Source: Drosophila pseudoobscura
Lineage: Eukaryota; Arthropoda; Insecta; Diptera; Drosophilidae
Assembly: GCF_009870125.1 (NCBI RefSeq)
Contig: NC_046683.1
Span: 1,364,001-1,428,000 of the forward strand
DNA length: 64,000 nt
Direction: 5' to 3'
Part shown: piece by piece, positions 23,201 to 36,000 of the stretch
How positions within the stretch are numbered: position 1 is the stretch's first letter
Layout of the letters: each line of letters opens with the position of its first letter
Translations under genes and position numbers: made by a program
The notes under the pieces: generated by a model
The model's input: the letters and a program-made list of their open reading frames with translations, nothing else
Databases searched by the model: none
What the model was told of the DNA's origin: nothing

Positions 23201-25596
23201 GGGTCCTGGTGGCAAGTACTAAGCCTGCTAGGCCTGTAATGAGTTGGCTCCATCGTGTCGCCATTTTACCGCAGCTGCTCCTTCTCCCCCCGTCTGCGGG
23301 CACACACTTGTTGAACTTTGTGCTGTCTGAGCTCCGAGGATGGGGGATAGGGGATGGGGGATGGCAGCCACTCTCGATCCTTATCCTTATCCCCAGCATC
23401 CAAGTGGAAAATCAATCCAAAACTCACTTGATACGTGGACACGTGGGTGCTTCCTCGGTGGATGCTTGGGTATCGAGGGTTTTCGGTGCTAGGAGCGTGG
23501 AATGACACTTAACCTTTCTCTTTTCGGCATTGACATTGAGAGTTTCCGTCGCCGATGCCGACGCCTTCTCTTTGTCAACAGTGCTCGACATCTGGCCCCA
23601 GCAGGCGTCCGCACATGCTTCTGCATACACCGGGCAGCATTCGATGTGTGCTTTCCGAGTATACACTGCCCCAAATGGGGAAGGAACAGGGCCATATTTT
23701 TTTTTTATCTCAAGATCTCTCCTGATCGTTAGGTCACGCTTGTAAATTTCCCATAAGCGATAGGAAACATTCGATTTAACTCTTTCGATTTGTCAATCTT
23801 GAGTTTAGGGAACTTACTTCCTAAAATATCTTTACGGTAAAGTTCCTCAAGTTTGAATCCATTCGATTGCAATCGAAATTGTCGCCATTCTTAGCCAAAA
23901 ATGCTCTCTACTCCAGTAGTTATTCCAGCTCCAAGGAAATCTATGCACAAGAGTGTTCCAGGCCTCGACCTTGCCCTTGCTTTCTGGCCTTCTGCCACAC
24001 CCACACACACATTCTGTTGGTGCCACGCTGCCACACTCTGGCGCTCTGAGGTGTGTCTGTGTGGGGCAGAGTGTGGCAGAATGACTAAAAATAGTTGCAT
24101 TTGTTATCCTTTGTTTGGGGACTTGGGCTTTCAGAGTGCAGAGTGCAGAGTGCAGGGCGTCGAAACCGCAGATTGGGTCAACAAAAAGGTGCAACGAAAT
24201 TTGATTAGTCCCTGCGGCCTTGGTGGGGGGGAGGGGTTTGTCTTGGGCTTGTCTCCAATTAAAAAACCCCACGCCTGAAGTCACTGATTGTTGATTCCAG
24301 CCAAGACTTGGCCAAGAAAATCAATTTCCCGAATTTCCCGCTTCTTTTCTTTTAATTAAAGGCAAACATTTTGTCGCAAGGGAACGAGAAAGAGAGAGCC
24401 ACAAGATAATACGAGTGTGGCCAAAATAACTAACCAAAAAGCCTTCTCTTCCACGTCTACTACTCCTCCACGCCGTGGCCCCTCCGTACCCCTTGCAACA
24501 ATACCAAGAAACGGCGGAACGTGGCTTGAACAATTCAAGGATTTATACGCAATTTGCATGCAAATCAAGTTGGTTACGACCCCAAAGTGGGGGCCAGGAT
24601 TAAGGCACTTTGACTGGGATTTATTGTCCAGCAAGAACGGAGGCTACACACACGGGGCGTAGACTCCAGTTGTAGTCGGACTCTTGGTAAATCAACGGCA
24701 AATTAAAGGACAAATGCAGCAGACCAATCCGAATGGGAAACACCCTCAAACGGCAAGCAGAATTATTTGGTTAAGAAGCGCCCATTAGCAGGAACCGGAG
24801 GTCCTTACGCGCGGATCTCAGGGAAAAACGAAGCACCGACGGATGGGTGCTGCCGCATAACGCTCATAAATACTAAAAATAATAATGGAGCTCCAATAAA
24901 CATTAATTCGATTTGAATAATATAGTCTTAATTTTCTAAAATTTACAAATGTTTTTATTATTAAAATTATTGGGAAATATGCCATCTATAATATGCTGTT
25001 ATATTATAAGTTCTCTCAGAGTTCTCTCGGCTATCGTTGGGACTTGAAACCAAACTTATGGTTTAAGGCGGTGCTGTCTTTATTTTTCACATTTTTAATA
25101 ACATTTTTCGTTAGTCTCTGGCAAACTCTTGCCCCATTAATACCAACAAATCTTCATCAATTTATTATCATTCCCCGGGAGGATACCCGGATGCCCCCCA
25201 GGCACTCAGGCCACCCACCCGACTGAAGGATGGAAACGAAAGGCGACTCAAGCCGGAACGGAACCCAGACCCAAAATATGGCAGCCAAATGGACATTAAT
25301 TATGAGCAAGGAAATGAAAAGATAAATGAATGACCAACCGAGCCCAGGAGCACAGTCGCTCTTGGTCCTCCGCAACGCTCGGCTACCCAATTCATTCAGT
25401 AATCAGCTGGTACATGGGCCGTCCCGGGGGATTATGTAAAAATATACATGCATATGCGAACATGTCCTTACCTTGGGTGAAAAATAATATATTGAACGAT
25501 GACAACGTTAGCACGGAGCTGGACGTGGACGACATGCTTCCATATTACGCTTTACATAAGCGTTGGTGTTCCCGTTACCGTGCCGTTCCCTTTGCT

Positions 25597-25629
25597 GTTG
25601 CCGTTGCCGTTGCCGTTGCCGTTACCGTT
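25597..25629. repeat. Short (TTGCCG)n repeat
   Basis: About five units of a TTGCCG hexamer with one variant unit at the end. The minus strand could encode Gly-Asn repeats, but no supported frame covers it. Confidence 0.8.
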
Positions 25630-26780
25630 GTTACGTTGTCCGCTCTTCGTTTGCCTTTACTTTACCGTTGCACGCACCAGTCTGCCGTCTGCCTTCTGCC
25701 GTCTGATGCCGCCGCTCCCCCACTCTGCAGGACTCTCCACTCCTCCGCTCTCTCCGACAAAGCCGGCTTACCAACAACAACAGTAATAAACAAAAAAAAG
25801 AGAGAAACGACAAAACAGAGCTCAACAAAAACAAAAGAACGTAACGGAAAAGACAACAACTGAAAATGAACGGCGACGCCGCCGCCAAAGGCAGTTTGTG
25901 CTCTCCTTCTCCTCCAACACCTCCTTCGCTCCTTGGTCTTCTTCTTTTACAGTTGCTCGTCCTGGGTACCCAGGCGGTCGGTTTGTTGTTGCCGCTTCGA
26001 CTCCTTTTGACGTAACTCCTCCGCAATGCTGCTCCTCACCAACTCTCCTTCTCTCTCTCTCCGACACTCTTTTGGATGATTTCTGCACTGAAACTATTGT
26101 TCTCCGTCTCTCTTTTTATAGCAAAAAAAAACACGCACACGTTTGATTATTACTCTGCTAAACTACATTTTATTTGTTGCAAATTGAAGTGGTAGTGCGG
26201 TTCGGGCTGCGGGGGAGTGACACTCGCTGCGCGACGGGCGGCTCGGCTCTATTTGTTGCAGTTTAAAGGTCACAAATTAGTGACAAAAAAATAATAAACT
26301 TGACCACAGATACGAAAATACAGTAACTGCTTCTGTCTATTGGTGAATAAGTACGGTTAACACGCTAGAACACGACCGTCAGCGCCGAAGTTTGTTTGGA
26401 TTTTGAGTGAACTATTGAAGGAATGACTGCTTGACTGCTCGCAGATGGAACGCAAAACTGAGCATCGCGCTCGCGTTTGCCTGCAAGAGGATGGAGCTTG
26501 GGTCTCTCCGCGCTCTCCTATCGATGCTCCATGCCTGAATTTCGGCTTCCTCTTGTTTTTTTTTCGGCGAACTGAAGGCTTCCTGGTGGGTGGTTGGGTG
26601 GTTGGTTGGTGGGTGGGTTGGTAGAGCATAGAGCCTGCTCGTACCACCTCCCACACTCCCATGCGAATTCTGCTGGTTGTGCAACTCTGCGGCCACCACT
26701 GGAACTGTGCTGTGTCCAACAGCAAATTCACCTTGGCAGGCGTATGAGAGGAGATGCACTCCACTCTCCTTAATCCCATG

Positions 26781-26804
26781 CACACACACACACACACACA
26801 CACA
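26781..26804. repeat. (CA)n microsatellite
   Basis: Twelve perfect CA units in the non-coding stretch beyond the 3' end of ZAP3. Confidence 0.9.
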
Positions 26805-26945
26805 CCCATTGAACAGCTGTCTGCCGCAACCCACGTGTGCGGAACAGACGACAGACGACAGACGCCAGAAAACGAAAAGTTCACTGAACCCGCGGCAAAT
26901 AACGGGAATAGGATTATGTGGCCATTGATGTGTTTATGCATGGCA

Positions 26946-26951
26946 TTTATT
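26946..26951 (-). terminator. Candidate ZAP3 polyadenylation signal
   Basis: AATAAA on the minus strand, about 460 bp past the ZAP3 stop codon. Other weaker A-rich signals lie closer, so this is a candidate only. Confidence 0.35.
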
Positions 26952-27410
26952 ATACATATTGTTGGTTTTTCTTTCCAAATGCATTTGCTTTAACTTAATA
27001 TTAGATTATAATTTACAATTAAAATACATGCTGTGTACACTGTTGGAGTGCGGTAGGAGGGGCCACCTAATCGAATGGGGGTTATCCATTCGAACACGGA
27101 AACGCATCGCAAAGAAAGATCATTTCTACGTTTTGCTAAAAACTGAAACAAATTATATACCGAATGGGTAGTGGAAGATACTCGTCATTTAAGTAAATTT
27201 ACAATAGAATTATACTAGAACTTTGGGGTTTTCACTTTTAAATGATTCCATTCGGAAATGCAATCGTGTTTGGCAGTCGCGTGCCAGGTAAGGTAATGAA
27301 AACTTTCGACAAAAAAAAAAAAATTAAAAAAAGAGTGACCCCCCCTCATGCCACTCATCATCATCATTTTCGTCTCTCTCTTTCTCCCTCTCTCTCGCTG
27401 TCTCGCTGTG

Positions 27411-30400
27411 CTAGCGTCGCTTTTTGACGCGTTCAATGTATTTCGTTTTGTTAAGGGCACGATTGCCGGCATTGGGATCCATCATGCGCTTCCAATCGGT
27501 CTGCCCCACCACAAAGCCAATGGCACGCATCTTGTCCTGGGCGCGCTTCTCCTCGATGTCCGCCCAGCGCACCTGGAAGGGAGACGAAAGTGAGTAAAGT
27601 GTCCTTGTAACAGATGGTTTGGTGTGCATTTAGGGAAACGTTTCAGAATTTCCAGCTAATACTCTATAGGATATATTCCCATTCTACATTCCTTTAAGCG
27701 ACGATTTCGTAGACATATTTAATATCGAACTTTCTATAACTTTTCCAATATAATCGTATAATATTTAAAGTCAAATATCTCTCTGCTTTAGGATCGAATT
27801 TTCTTTTCATCTTTTAAGTTTCAGTGCAATCGTATGACAAATGCCATATTTTAAAAGTCTTCTTGTCTAGTAATTTCCATTAAAATCGGATAATACATAC
27901 AGCTCGAAGAGTCCCATATAATGGAATGTACAGCGTGTCACAGACATCAAGGAATCACTTCTTATAAACAACAACAACTTCATATAACAAAGCCACAGCT
28001 AGATAAGAGTTACCTCAAAATGGAATATCTCCACCTACTGCTGTCCTCGAATATCAAATATCTTTGTTCCTACAAAACCAAGTGATATTAAACTTTAGGC
28101 ACGACTTCCTATAACCATTATCTAACTATCCTTTAGGTTTGATAGTAATCGCTTAAGTAAAACATGGCAAGAAGAGACAACAGTACTGTGCATCTACTAT
28201 TTCTATCTCTTTTCTTCTAATGCTTTTTTTCTTCTTCTTCTAGAGATCTACGTGTATCCTTCGTTTATCCTTTATCCAAAACTCACTCGCTTCTTGCCAT
28301 CGACTGATGTTTTTGGTGGCTCCCAATCGTCCAGCTGCAGATATTCGGCCATGCTGGCTGTCTTGCTTTTCTTCAGGATTCGCATGGTGCCGTCCAGACG
28401 GGCTACAAGGATAATCAGGATAATTCAGTGAGGAGAACCTATGAGGGGCCAGGGGTGCAGGCAGGCAAGACTTACCTAGATTATCCTCGGTGTTGTCGCT
28501 TTCCCACTTGCTTTTCAAATTGCCAAACTGCACGGAACCACACGGAACAGAACCACCGATTGAATAGAGGGAGTAGAGGAAGGGGAGAACGTGGAAAAGT
28601 TGTTGTTGTTGGTTTGGAAAAGGATCCCCCCCACACTGTATGTTTTTGGTTTTTGGTTTTTTTTATTATTGTTTAAGACTTACATCGTAGCAGATATCAT
28701 CGCCGTTGCTGTCATCTGTCGTTCCGTCGACAGCGGCAGTGGCGGCGACGGCGACGGCAACGGCACTGGCAGCGTTTGCGGCGGCGGTGGGCACAAGATC
28801 CCCAACAAGCCCAGTGGCTGATGCCTGGGCATTGGTGGCATTCGAAGCAGTGTCCTCGCTATAGGCATTATCATCCTGAAATAAATGAAGCCGCCATAAA
28901 TCAACAAAACGTTCGCTTCGTTCGTGTTTCAGCCTTTTTGCAGCACATTTGCAGCCTTTACTAAAGAGCTTAATAATAGGATCGATCATTCATTAATAAG
29001 TTTTCGATTCACAGATCTAAAGTGAATTATAGATGGTGTCATGTCATGTCGCTTTCGCATTCGCTTAAGAACTTATGTGCTAGAATCTTGGCGATACAGA
29101 GCGCATATCCATATCGCAATATCGGTATATTCATAAGAATCAAACAATCAATTATATTCATTGCATTCCACATATGCCACAGAACAAAACTTACGTCTAA
29201 GAGCTTCTATCTCTAAATTATAATCCCTTCTGTTCTACCGTTCTACGACAGAGGGGCAGAGTAAAGGTTAAAAATGTGTTTGTTTTTTTTTTCGAGTATT
29301 CATAAGTGACTAGATTGAGCGTCGACGGTGGCGGTGGCGAGAGCATCGGGGGCACTGGCCTGCAGCGCCTGTAGCCTGCCGCCACGTGTGGGAAATCCTT
29401 AACAGATTGTGGTTACAGGCTACAGCCGGCACAGGCCAGGGACCCACGGTCCTCCCGCCCCGTCTCAGTTTGCAGGACGAGGATCATTCTCATTCCCGCT
29501 CAACGCGAGAGAACACGATGAGCACGAGCCTCGGATGATTCTAGGGCATAGTTACCGTTGCCATATTCTCAACATCTTCCATCTCGACCACATTCTCCAG
29601 CAGCGTGGCCACGTCCAGCTTGATGTACTGCAGCGGCGTCTCGTTCCAATTATCCAGCGCCAACTGGATCTCCTCTGTGGTGCGCTTGTGCGCATTGCGT
29701 CCCAGACAAGTCTCCACATCGCACAGAAGGTCCACAATGTACGGCTACAAAAAGGGGATATATACAGATATACAGATAGATGGCTATTTCCCAGGACTCA
29801 CCACAAAATTCGAGTCCTTTGCATGGCAGTAGAACTCGTTGAGTGTGCGCAGCGAATTGTTATTGCAATCCACAATTATAAAGTCGTACAGATTATCGCT
29901 AAGCGTCTTCTTGAACGATTTGATCAGGTATTGCATGTAGGTCTCCTCCATGGTATCATCGTACTCGTACAGCAGCTCCTTTTTGGGTATCTGTGGCGGC
30001 GGCACAAGGGAAGGAAATTAATAAAAAATTCCAGGCACCAGCCACCAGGCACCTTTAAATTCAATATCTCGAGCTCGATTCCCACTCACCTTCTTCCCCG
30101 TTTTGGGGCACTTCTCCTCGTAGTCATTCTCAATGATGAAGTAATCATCGATGCTGAGTATACGCGGTGTGGCCCCGCCCATTTCCAGCTCCTTTTCCTT
30201 GATAAGGCGTGCCACATAGGACTTGCCGCTGCCCGGTGGTCCGCGTAGGATAACACAAATGCGCTTGGGACGCGTCAATCGGCCGGGCGACAACAGAATC
30301 TCATCGATCGATATGGTATTGTGATTCTCGTTCGTGGGCACACTCATCTCCAAATGTGGGGCAGGGACATGGCCGGCGGGTACATCCTCATTGGCCTTTG

Positions 30401-32991
30401 CCTCCGACGGAAACAGAGATTGCGGCGCAGAAGGAGCATCCACCGATGACGACGGCATGGGTTCTGTTTTCGGTATCAGTGGGGCCTCGCCCAGCATGCG
30501 ACGCTGCGGATTGGCGGGGAAGGCCTTCTTGAAGGATTCTCCGCCGTAAGAGATGCTATTATTAATGTGCATCGATGGCGGCGATGGCAGGGACTCATCA
30601 TCGCGCATTTCCACGAGATTACTGTAAAGATTTCAAGCACGGATTCACGTTAGATAGTGGCTCCCGTGGCTCCTGTGGGTCTGTGAAACGGGACTTACTC
30701 TTCCCCATCGGAGATATCCTCGAGATCATCGGACTGCTTCAAACTGTTCTGTCCCTGCGGTGGGACAGGTGTCTAGGAGGAAGGGGGAAGAATAAACGGC
30801 GGATTAGGTATCAAATCAATAGATCAGAGATGTGGGAGGGGGGCTTACCCCCTTGGGTTTACCTGCTGATCGCTCTCTTCGGACGGAATCGTTTGAAGCT
30901 GACGACTCTGATGCATTTGCAGGCGCTCCTGCTGGCGCAACTGTTTCTTTCTTTTTTTGTTACGCTTGTTTAAGGCTTTTTCATTAGGTCCAGGTCCGGG
31001 TCCGGGTCCGAGTCCGGTTCCAGCTGAGGGTCCGGCTGCTCCGACTCCTATTCCTAATCCTGGTCCCATCCCCATTCCTTGCGGTGCTCCGCCGCGTCCA
31101 CCTCCGCGTCCGCCTCCGCGTCCAGATCCCATCATTCTTGGTGCTAGTCCTGGCATCATTCTGCCGCCCACTGGGCCATAGCCATTGCTCGAGGCGTGTC
31201 CATAGTCAAAGGTCTTCAGGGGCCGAAATTCGGGCAGCCCATCGCCAGATGATATCGAGGAGGCAGCGCCTCCCCCGCCCATTGTGGCCGACTTGTGGCC
31301 ATAGTCGATGACCTTGGGGGCGGGCGTCTTGTTCTGGTAGTCGAACACCTTCATGGGACGGTACACGGGTTCGTCATCGTCCTGGTCCTGGTCCTGATCC
31401 TCGTTTGGCTCCACCCGTGAATGTGAATGAGAATGAGAGCGGAATGGCGGCGGCCCCTGTGGCCCCAGTGCTAGTGGATGCTGCGGCGGCGGCTGCTCCG
31501 GTCTGCAACGTGGGGGCAACGTGGTGTGTTGGAAGAGGTGGGGCGTGGGGCGTGGTGGGTGAGTGGAAGGGACGCAGTGGCGTGGTCGTGGTATTGTCGG
31601 TATCAAATATCGGTATTTTTTGTTGGTATTTGTTGCAGTATTTTTAACGGTATTTTACGGTGTTTCGGTTGGCATTTATTGTTGTTGTTGTTGATATTTC
31701 GATTTTTTCATGGATTTCGATTATCGATTATTATCGTTTTTTTTAAATTCGATTTTTTGTTCGTTTTTGAGGTTTTTTGTTTTCAATGTTTCAAAAACCA
31801 AAAGAAAAACACTTGAACTTTTACTTTTCTTTGAAATTTACCAAAACAAAAAAAAACGTATTGAAGATGTGCGGGGCTGGGTCATGGGGTGGCCGGGTCA
31901 TAGGTCAGAGGTCCTAAGCTTTGCAGAGAGAATTTCACACAGAAAAAAGCACGGACAAAGAGGAGAGACCAATGCCTCTCTCTATAAAAGATATTCGAAT
32001 TTGGACCCTCAGTGGATGTTTCCCTCCCCGCCCCTCCACACCAAGGACCCCTTACAGAGAATATGTGTATCGATAATTAATCGGAAAACTTTAAGACTCT
32101 TGGATAACCCTATGAGAGGAGGAAGGAGGCAATACACCTCATATTCCATCAATCAGCGGACAGGACAAGGAATACATATTGTACATATCGGCATACTCTT
32201 TATTTATTTCCTTATTTATTGATTTCCTTAAAACTTTCGAATTTCGAGGCATACAGTGCGTTTCAATGGTGTATGTATATACGGGAGGGACATCATATGG
32301 CTTATACATTATAGAGTTTTACAGTAGTTTACAGCTTATCGACGTTTTTGTTGGTCGGTCAGTCATCGAATATTGAGCTAACTATCGATAGCTACCGATA
32401 AAACAATTTTTGCATTTTAGATATAGAGAGACAGATAGACTGAGATTGGGAGAGACGAGTTATCGACAATAAAATCCATATCAATTATCGAATTTATTAA
32501 ATTTATCGAACGGTTACCGAAACGTTCTGTGTGTGTTCTGTTTTGTATCGCATCCAATAAAAAACGCATAAATACCGTATATATTGTGAATATTGTAAAT
32601 CTTTAAGCTATCGATCGAACACATTGTTCGAATATCTTAATTATTAATCATCCATCTATCGTTCATCGTTCATATATCGTCTATCGTTAATCAAAAAAAA
32701 TTAATATCGGTCTGGCAATAATAGTATATGGCGTGGGGTTCTAGGGCTATCTATATTTATGGTTTCTTATTTGCAGTTCATCTGATCTTTCATTTAGAAG
32801 AGTTCTATTTTGCCCTAGCGACTATCAAACGCACTGTACACCCCACTGTACACCTCTCTGTTTTGTAATTTTAATTTGTAAACAGCAGACCGACCCCAGA
32901 CGACACTGGACACTGGTACTTTTGCTATTGATGTAAACGATACCAAAGAATAGAAAAGACTGGGGTTTCAGCATTATATGATATATACATT

Positions 32992-33029
<38 letters not shown>

Positions 33030-36000
33030 ATAAACGGACTGACAGACTGAATCGACATCGGACAGTTTTCTCTGGTGTTATTCTGGGTTTAATTCCAACC
33101 TTAATCTCCAACATTGATTTAGTTTGATGTTCTTTTATTGGTATATATATTAAATATATCATTTTCGACTTGCACAACTTTTAACTTTCAAAAACTTCGA
33201 GTCAGATACAGAGATAGAGTGAAGAGAGAGTGAGAGAGAGTCAGAGTTTGAAGAGAAGGCAAAACGTTTCGAGGAAACGAAACAAAAATACGAAAAAAGG
33301 TAGGTTAGGTATTTAACAAGGCGGAATTGTTACAAAGAAAATACAATTGTTTTATAAACCAATTCATTTTGGATGTTAATTGTTTTTGTTGTTTTTTTTT
33401 CAAACTCTTTTTGGGACCAATTAAGGATATGCTAGAGGTCTAGATCTCTGTTTCTGTTCTGTTGTGTTTTTGTTTTCTTGGAGGATGTTTACTTGGTGTG
33501 TGTGTGTGCTTAATTGCTGAATTAATCTACTATATAGCTCTATATAGTGCTATGTGTGTGGTTTCGATTTTTCGATCTTCATAAGGTCTGCAGAAGTAGA
33601 AGAGGAAGCTCTGAGGCTGAGGCTGGGACTGAGAGGCTGGGGGTTCAGAGGGCCTGATCCTCCATCCCCACTGCCGCTTCTTCACTGCTTCCTTCTCTAA
33701 TACTCTCTCTCCTACTCCTAGATCCTGCGCTGCTTCTGCTGCTGCTGGACGTTTCTATTGGTCCTGTTTTTGAATTTTGCTTGGACTTGACCGCTGCTCA
33801 GACCACGCGGACACCACAAGACACCATTCATTCATCGTTTGGGACCGCATGGGATCGTATGGAATCGCATGGATGTCAGGATGCATCGATCGATTCACCC
33901 ACCAACCCAACAATCAATACCATATTTCATTATTTTTTCGTTTTTTTTTGTTTGTTTTTTTTTTTTTGGTATTTTTAACAAAAGTTTTGTGTGGTATATT
34001 TTTTTTTGTTTCGTTTCGTATTTCGGATTTTTTTTCAGTTGCATAGAAGTAGAAGAGAAGAAGAGAAAACGGGTATGGAATATAAATTCCAGCATTAACG
34101 ATAACTAGAAAAAAACATATCGCCTGCACATAATCTACATTAAAGGATTTTTGGGGGGACAGAGAGAGAGAGCACAAACAGACAGAGAGAGAGAAAGACA
34201 GATAAAGAGAGCGACAGGGAGGGGAGTGGTGGTGTTGGAAGGGGAGGATTGAGGAAGGTCAAACGACGACAAAACGACGGGGACTCGATGGGAAGAAAGA
34301 TCTTAAAAACGCCTGGTAACGCCCCGGTATTTATTCGGAAATAAAATGGTATTTAAGAGTGGTATTTATCTGGTGTTTTTCCGGAATAAGCTAGTATTTA
34401 AGTTTGTTATTTTTGTAATATTACTTCGTAAATAGTAGTCTGAGTGGTATTTAAGTGTGGTATTTATCTGGTATTTTTCAGGAATAAACTAATATTTAAG
34501 TCTAAAATTTTTCGAAATAAGCTAATAGTTATGTGTGGTATTGTCTGGTATTTTTTCGGAATAAACTAGTCTTTTATGATCGGACAAATTTGAGATTAGA
34601 TCTTGTCTAAATTTCAGTATTAAGCTTAAAGAAAAAAAGACATTTCCGCAAAAAGGAGAATGCAGCAGCGCCCTTCGTTCGAGATTCGCGTCATAAGTAG
34701 CTTTTGCTGAAGTCAATCGTATCTTTATAAAGATTAAGTACATGAGAAAATCTCACTCTGTCTTTCATTTCACGTAATACCATAATTATTCCCAGCTATT
34801 CAATATTCCCAGCTATTTTATCCCTCAAGAGTCAAGTCCAAAAGTGGAAGAAAGTATTCCCAACACCTAATTGTAATTCAAAGGATTTCTTATAGATTAA
34901 AATGGCAGGTGGATGCAACAAGAGATCCCTTTAACGATTCATCAGAGAAAGACTCAGCGAACAGACAAGACGCTCGGTCTGTCGGGGAAGCAGAGGGATA
35001 TGATAGCCCTTCTTGAAGGGTATTTTTTAGCATTAGCATTTTGATTTTTTACGCACAAGAGATCAAAGTATTCTGATGTTTGATTTTGCGTTAAGAGAAG
35101 AGTTATTCATAAAATGTTAAGAGTTCTAGAGTGTTCTATTTTTGGACACATACCCGTCATCCCATGGTTTCCGGTTTCCAAAGTTCATCATGTTTCCGCC
35201 TAGGCCTCCACTGCCTGGTCCTGGTCCTGGTCCAAAGTTTCGACGATTGCGCGGAGGACCTCCGCCCAGGTCCTCGTCAAAATTGGGCATCGGTGGACCG
35301 GAGTTGCGCCGGAATGGATTATCACTATTGTTGGGATTATTCGGGGGTCCTCCAGGTCCTCCACCGAAGTTGGGTCCTCCTCCAAAGTTGGGTCCAGGAC
35401 CTCCAGGACCACCAGGGCCTCCACCAAAGCCAAATGGATTAAACGGTCCCGAGTCATGGCCGAGTCCAGGGCCAGGTCCACGGAACTTCGGACCAAAATT
35501 GGGTCCAGGTCCGGGTCCGGGTCCAGGCCCACCGCCACCGCCTCCGCGATTGTGGGGCCCGAAATTGGGTCCGAAATTAGGACCAAAGTTCGGACCATTT
35601 GGTCCATTATTGGGGCCAAAATTCGGTCTAAAGTTGGGGCCATTGGGACCAAAGTTGGGTCCTCCAGGACCAAAGGGCGGATGTGGGCCACCGTTTGGAC
35701 CGAAATTGCGGCCGCCATTAGGGCCAAAGTTGGGTCCAAGTCCAGGTCCAGGTCCAGGTCCAGGTCCTGGTCCAGGTCCAGGTCCATGTCCAGTTCCGTG
35801 TCCAGGTCCGAAATTCCTGCCATTCGGCCCGAAGCCGGGGGGACCATTTCCATCGAAGTTCTTGCTAAAGTCCGTGAAATTATCGCCCGGAACCTGCCCG
35901 GGTCCCATTTGATTCATTTGATTGGGACCAAAGGGCCCGGGGCCATCTCGAAAGCCAGTACCAGGACCGGAATGAGGACCGGTACCATCGCCACCAAATC

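Larger units (their letters stand above)
19504..27410. other. Long non-coding interval
   Basis: Nearly 8 kb without a recognisable coding exon. It holds CGATA-rich sequence at 20.0-20.25 kb, simple repeats (TGAATGAG-like at 20.5 kb; the hexamer at 25.6 kb; CA at 26.78 kb), and GC-richer patches at 22.7-24.2 and 25.5-26.8 kb that could hold promoters or 5' leader exons, for example the missing first exon of the Ig/FN3 gene. Several open frames of 60-190 codons exist but lack ATG starts, domain-like composition or matching splice sites. The right end, to about 26945, is probably 3' UTR of ZAP3. Confidence 0.45.
31503..35153 (-). other. Large intron 2 of ZAP3
   Basis: This 3.65 kb intron is by far the longest in the gene. 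It is AT-rich and holds a CGATA-rich stretch (32.34-32.70 kb), a GATA microsatellite, long T runs near 33930-34040 and a degenerate tandem repeat at 34.31-34.57 kb. No coding exon or RNA gene is seen in it. Confidence 0.8.

Noticed and set aside
25662-25859. Signal-peptide-like hydrophobic frame on the minus strand, a candidate first exon of the Ig/FN3 gene
   Set aside because: It has no ATG (opens on TTG), the hydrophobicity comes from T-rich simple sequence, and the splice phase to the next exon cannot be shown.
33920-34040. T-rich tracts that might look like a reverse-orientation poly-A tail of a retrotransposed element
   Set aside because: No adjoining coding remnant or target-site duplication is visible; simple T runs are common across this intron.
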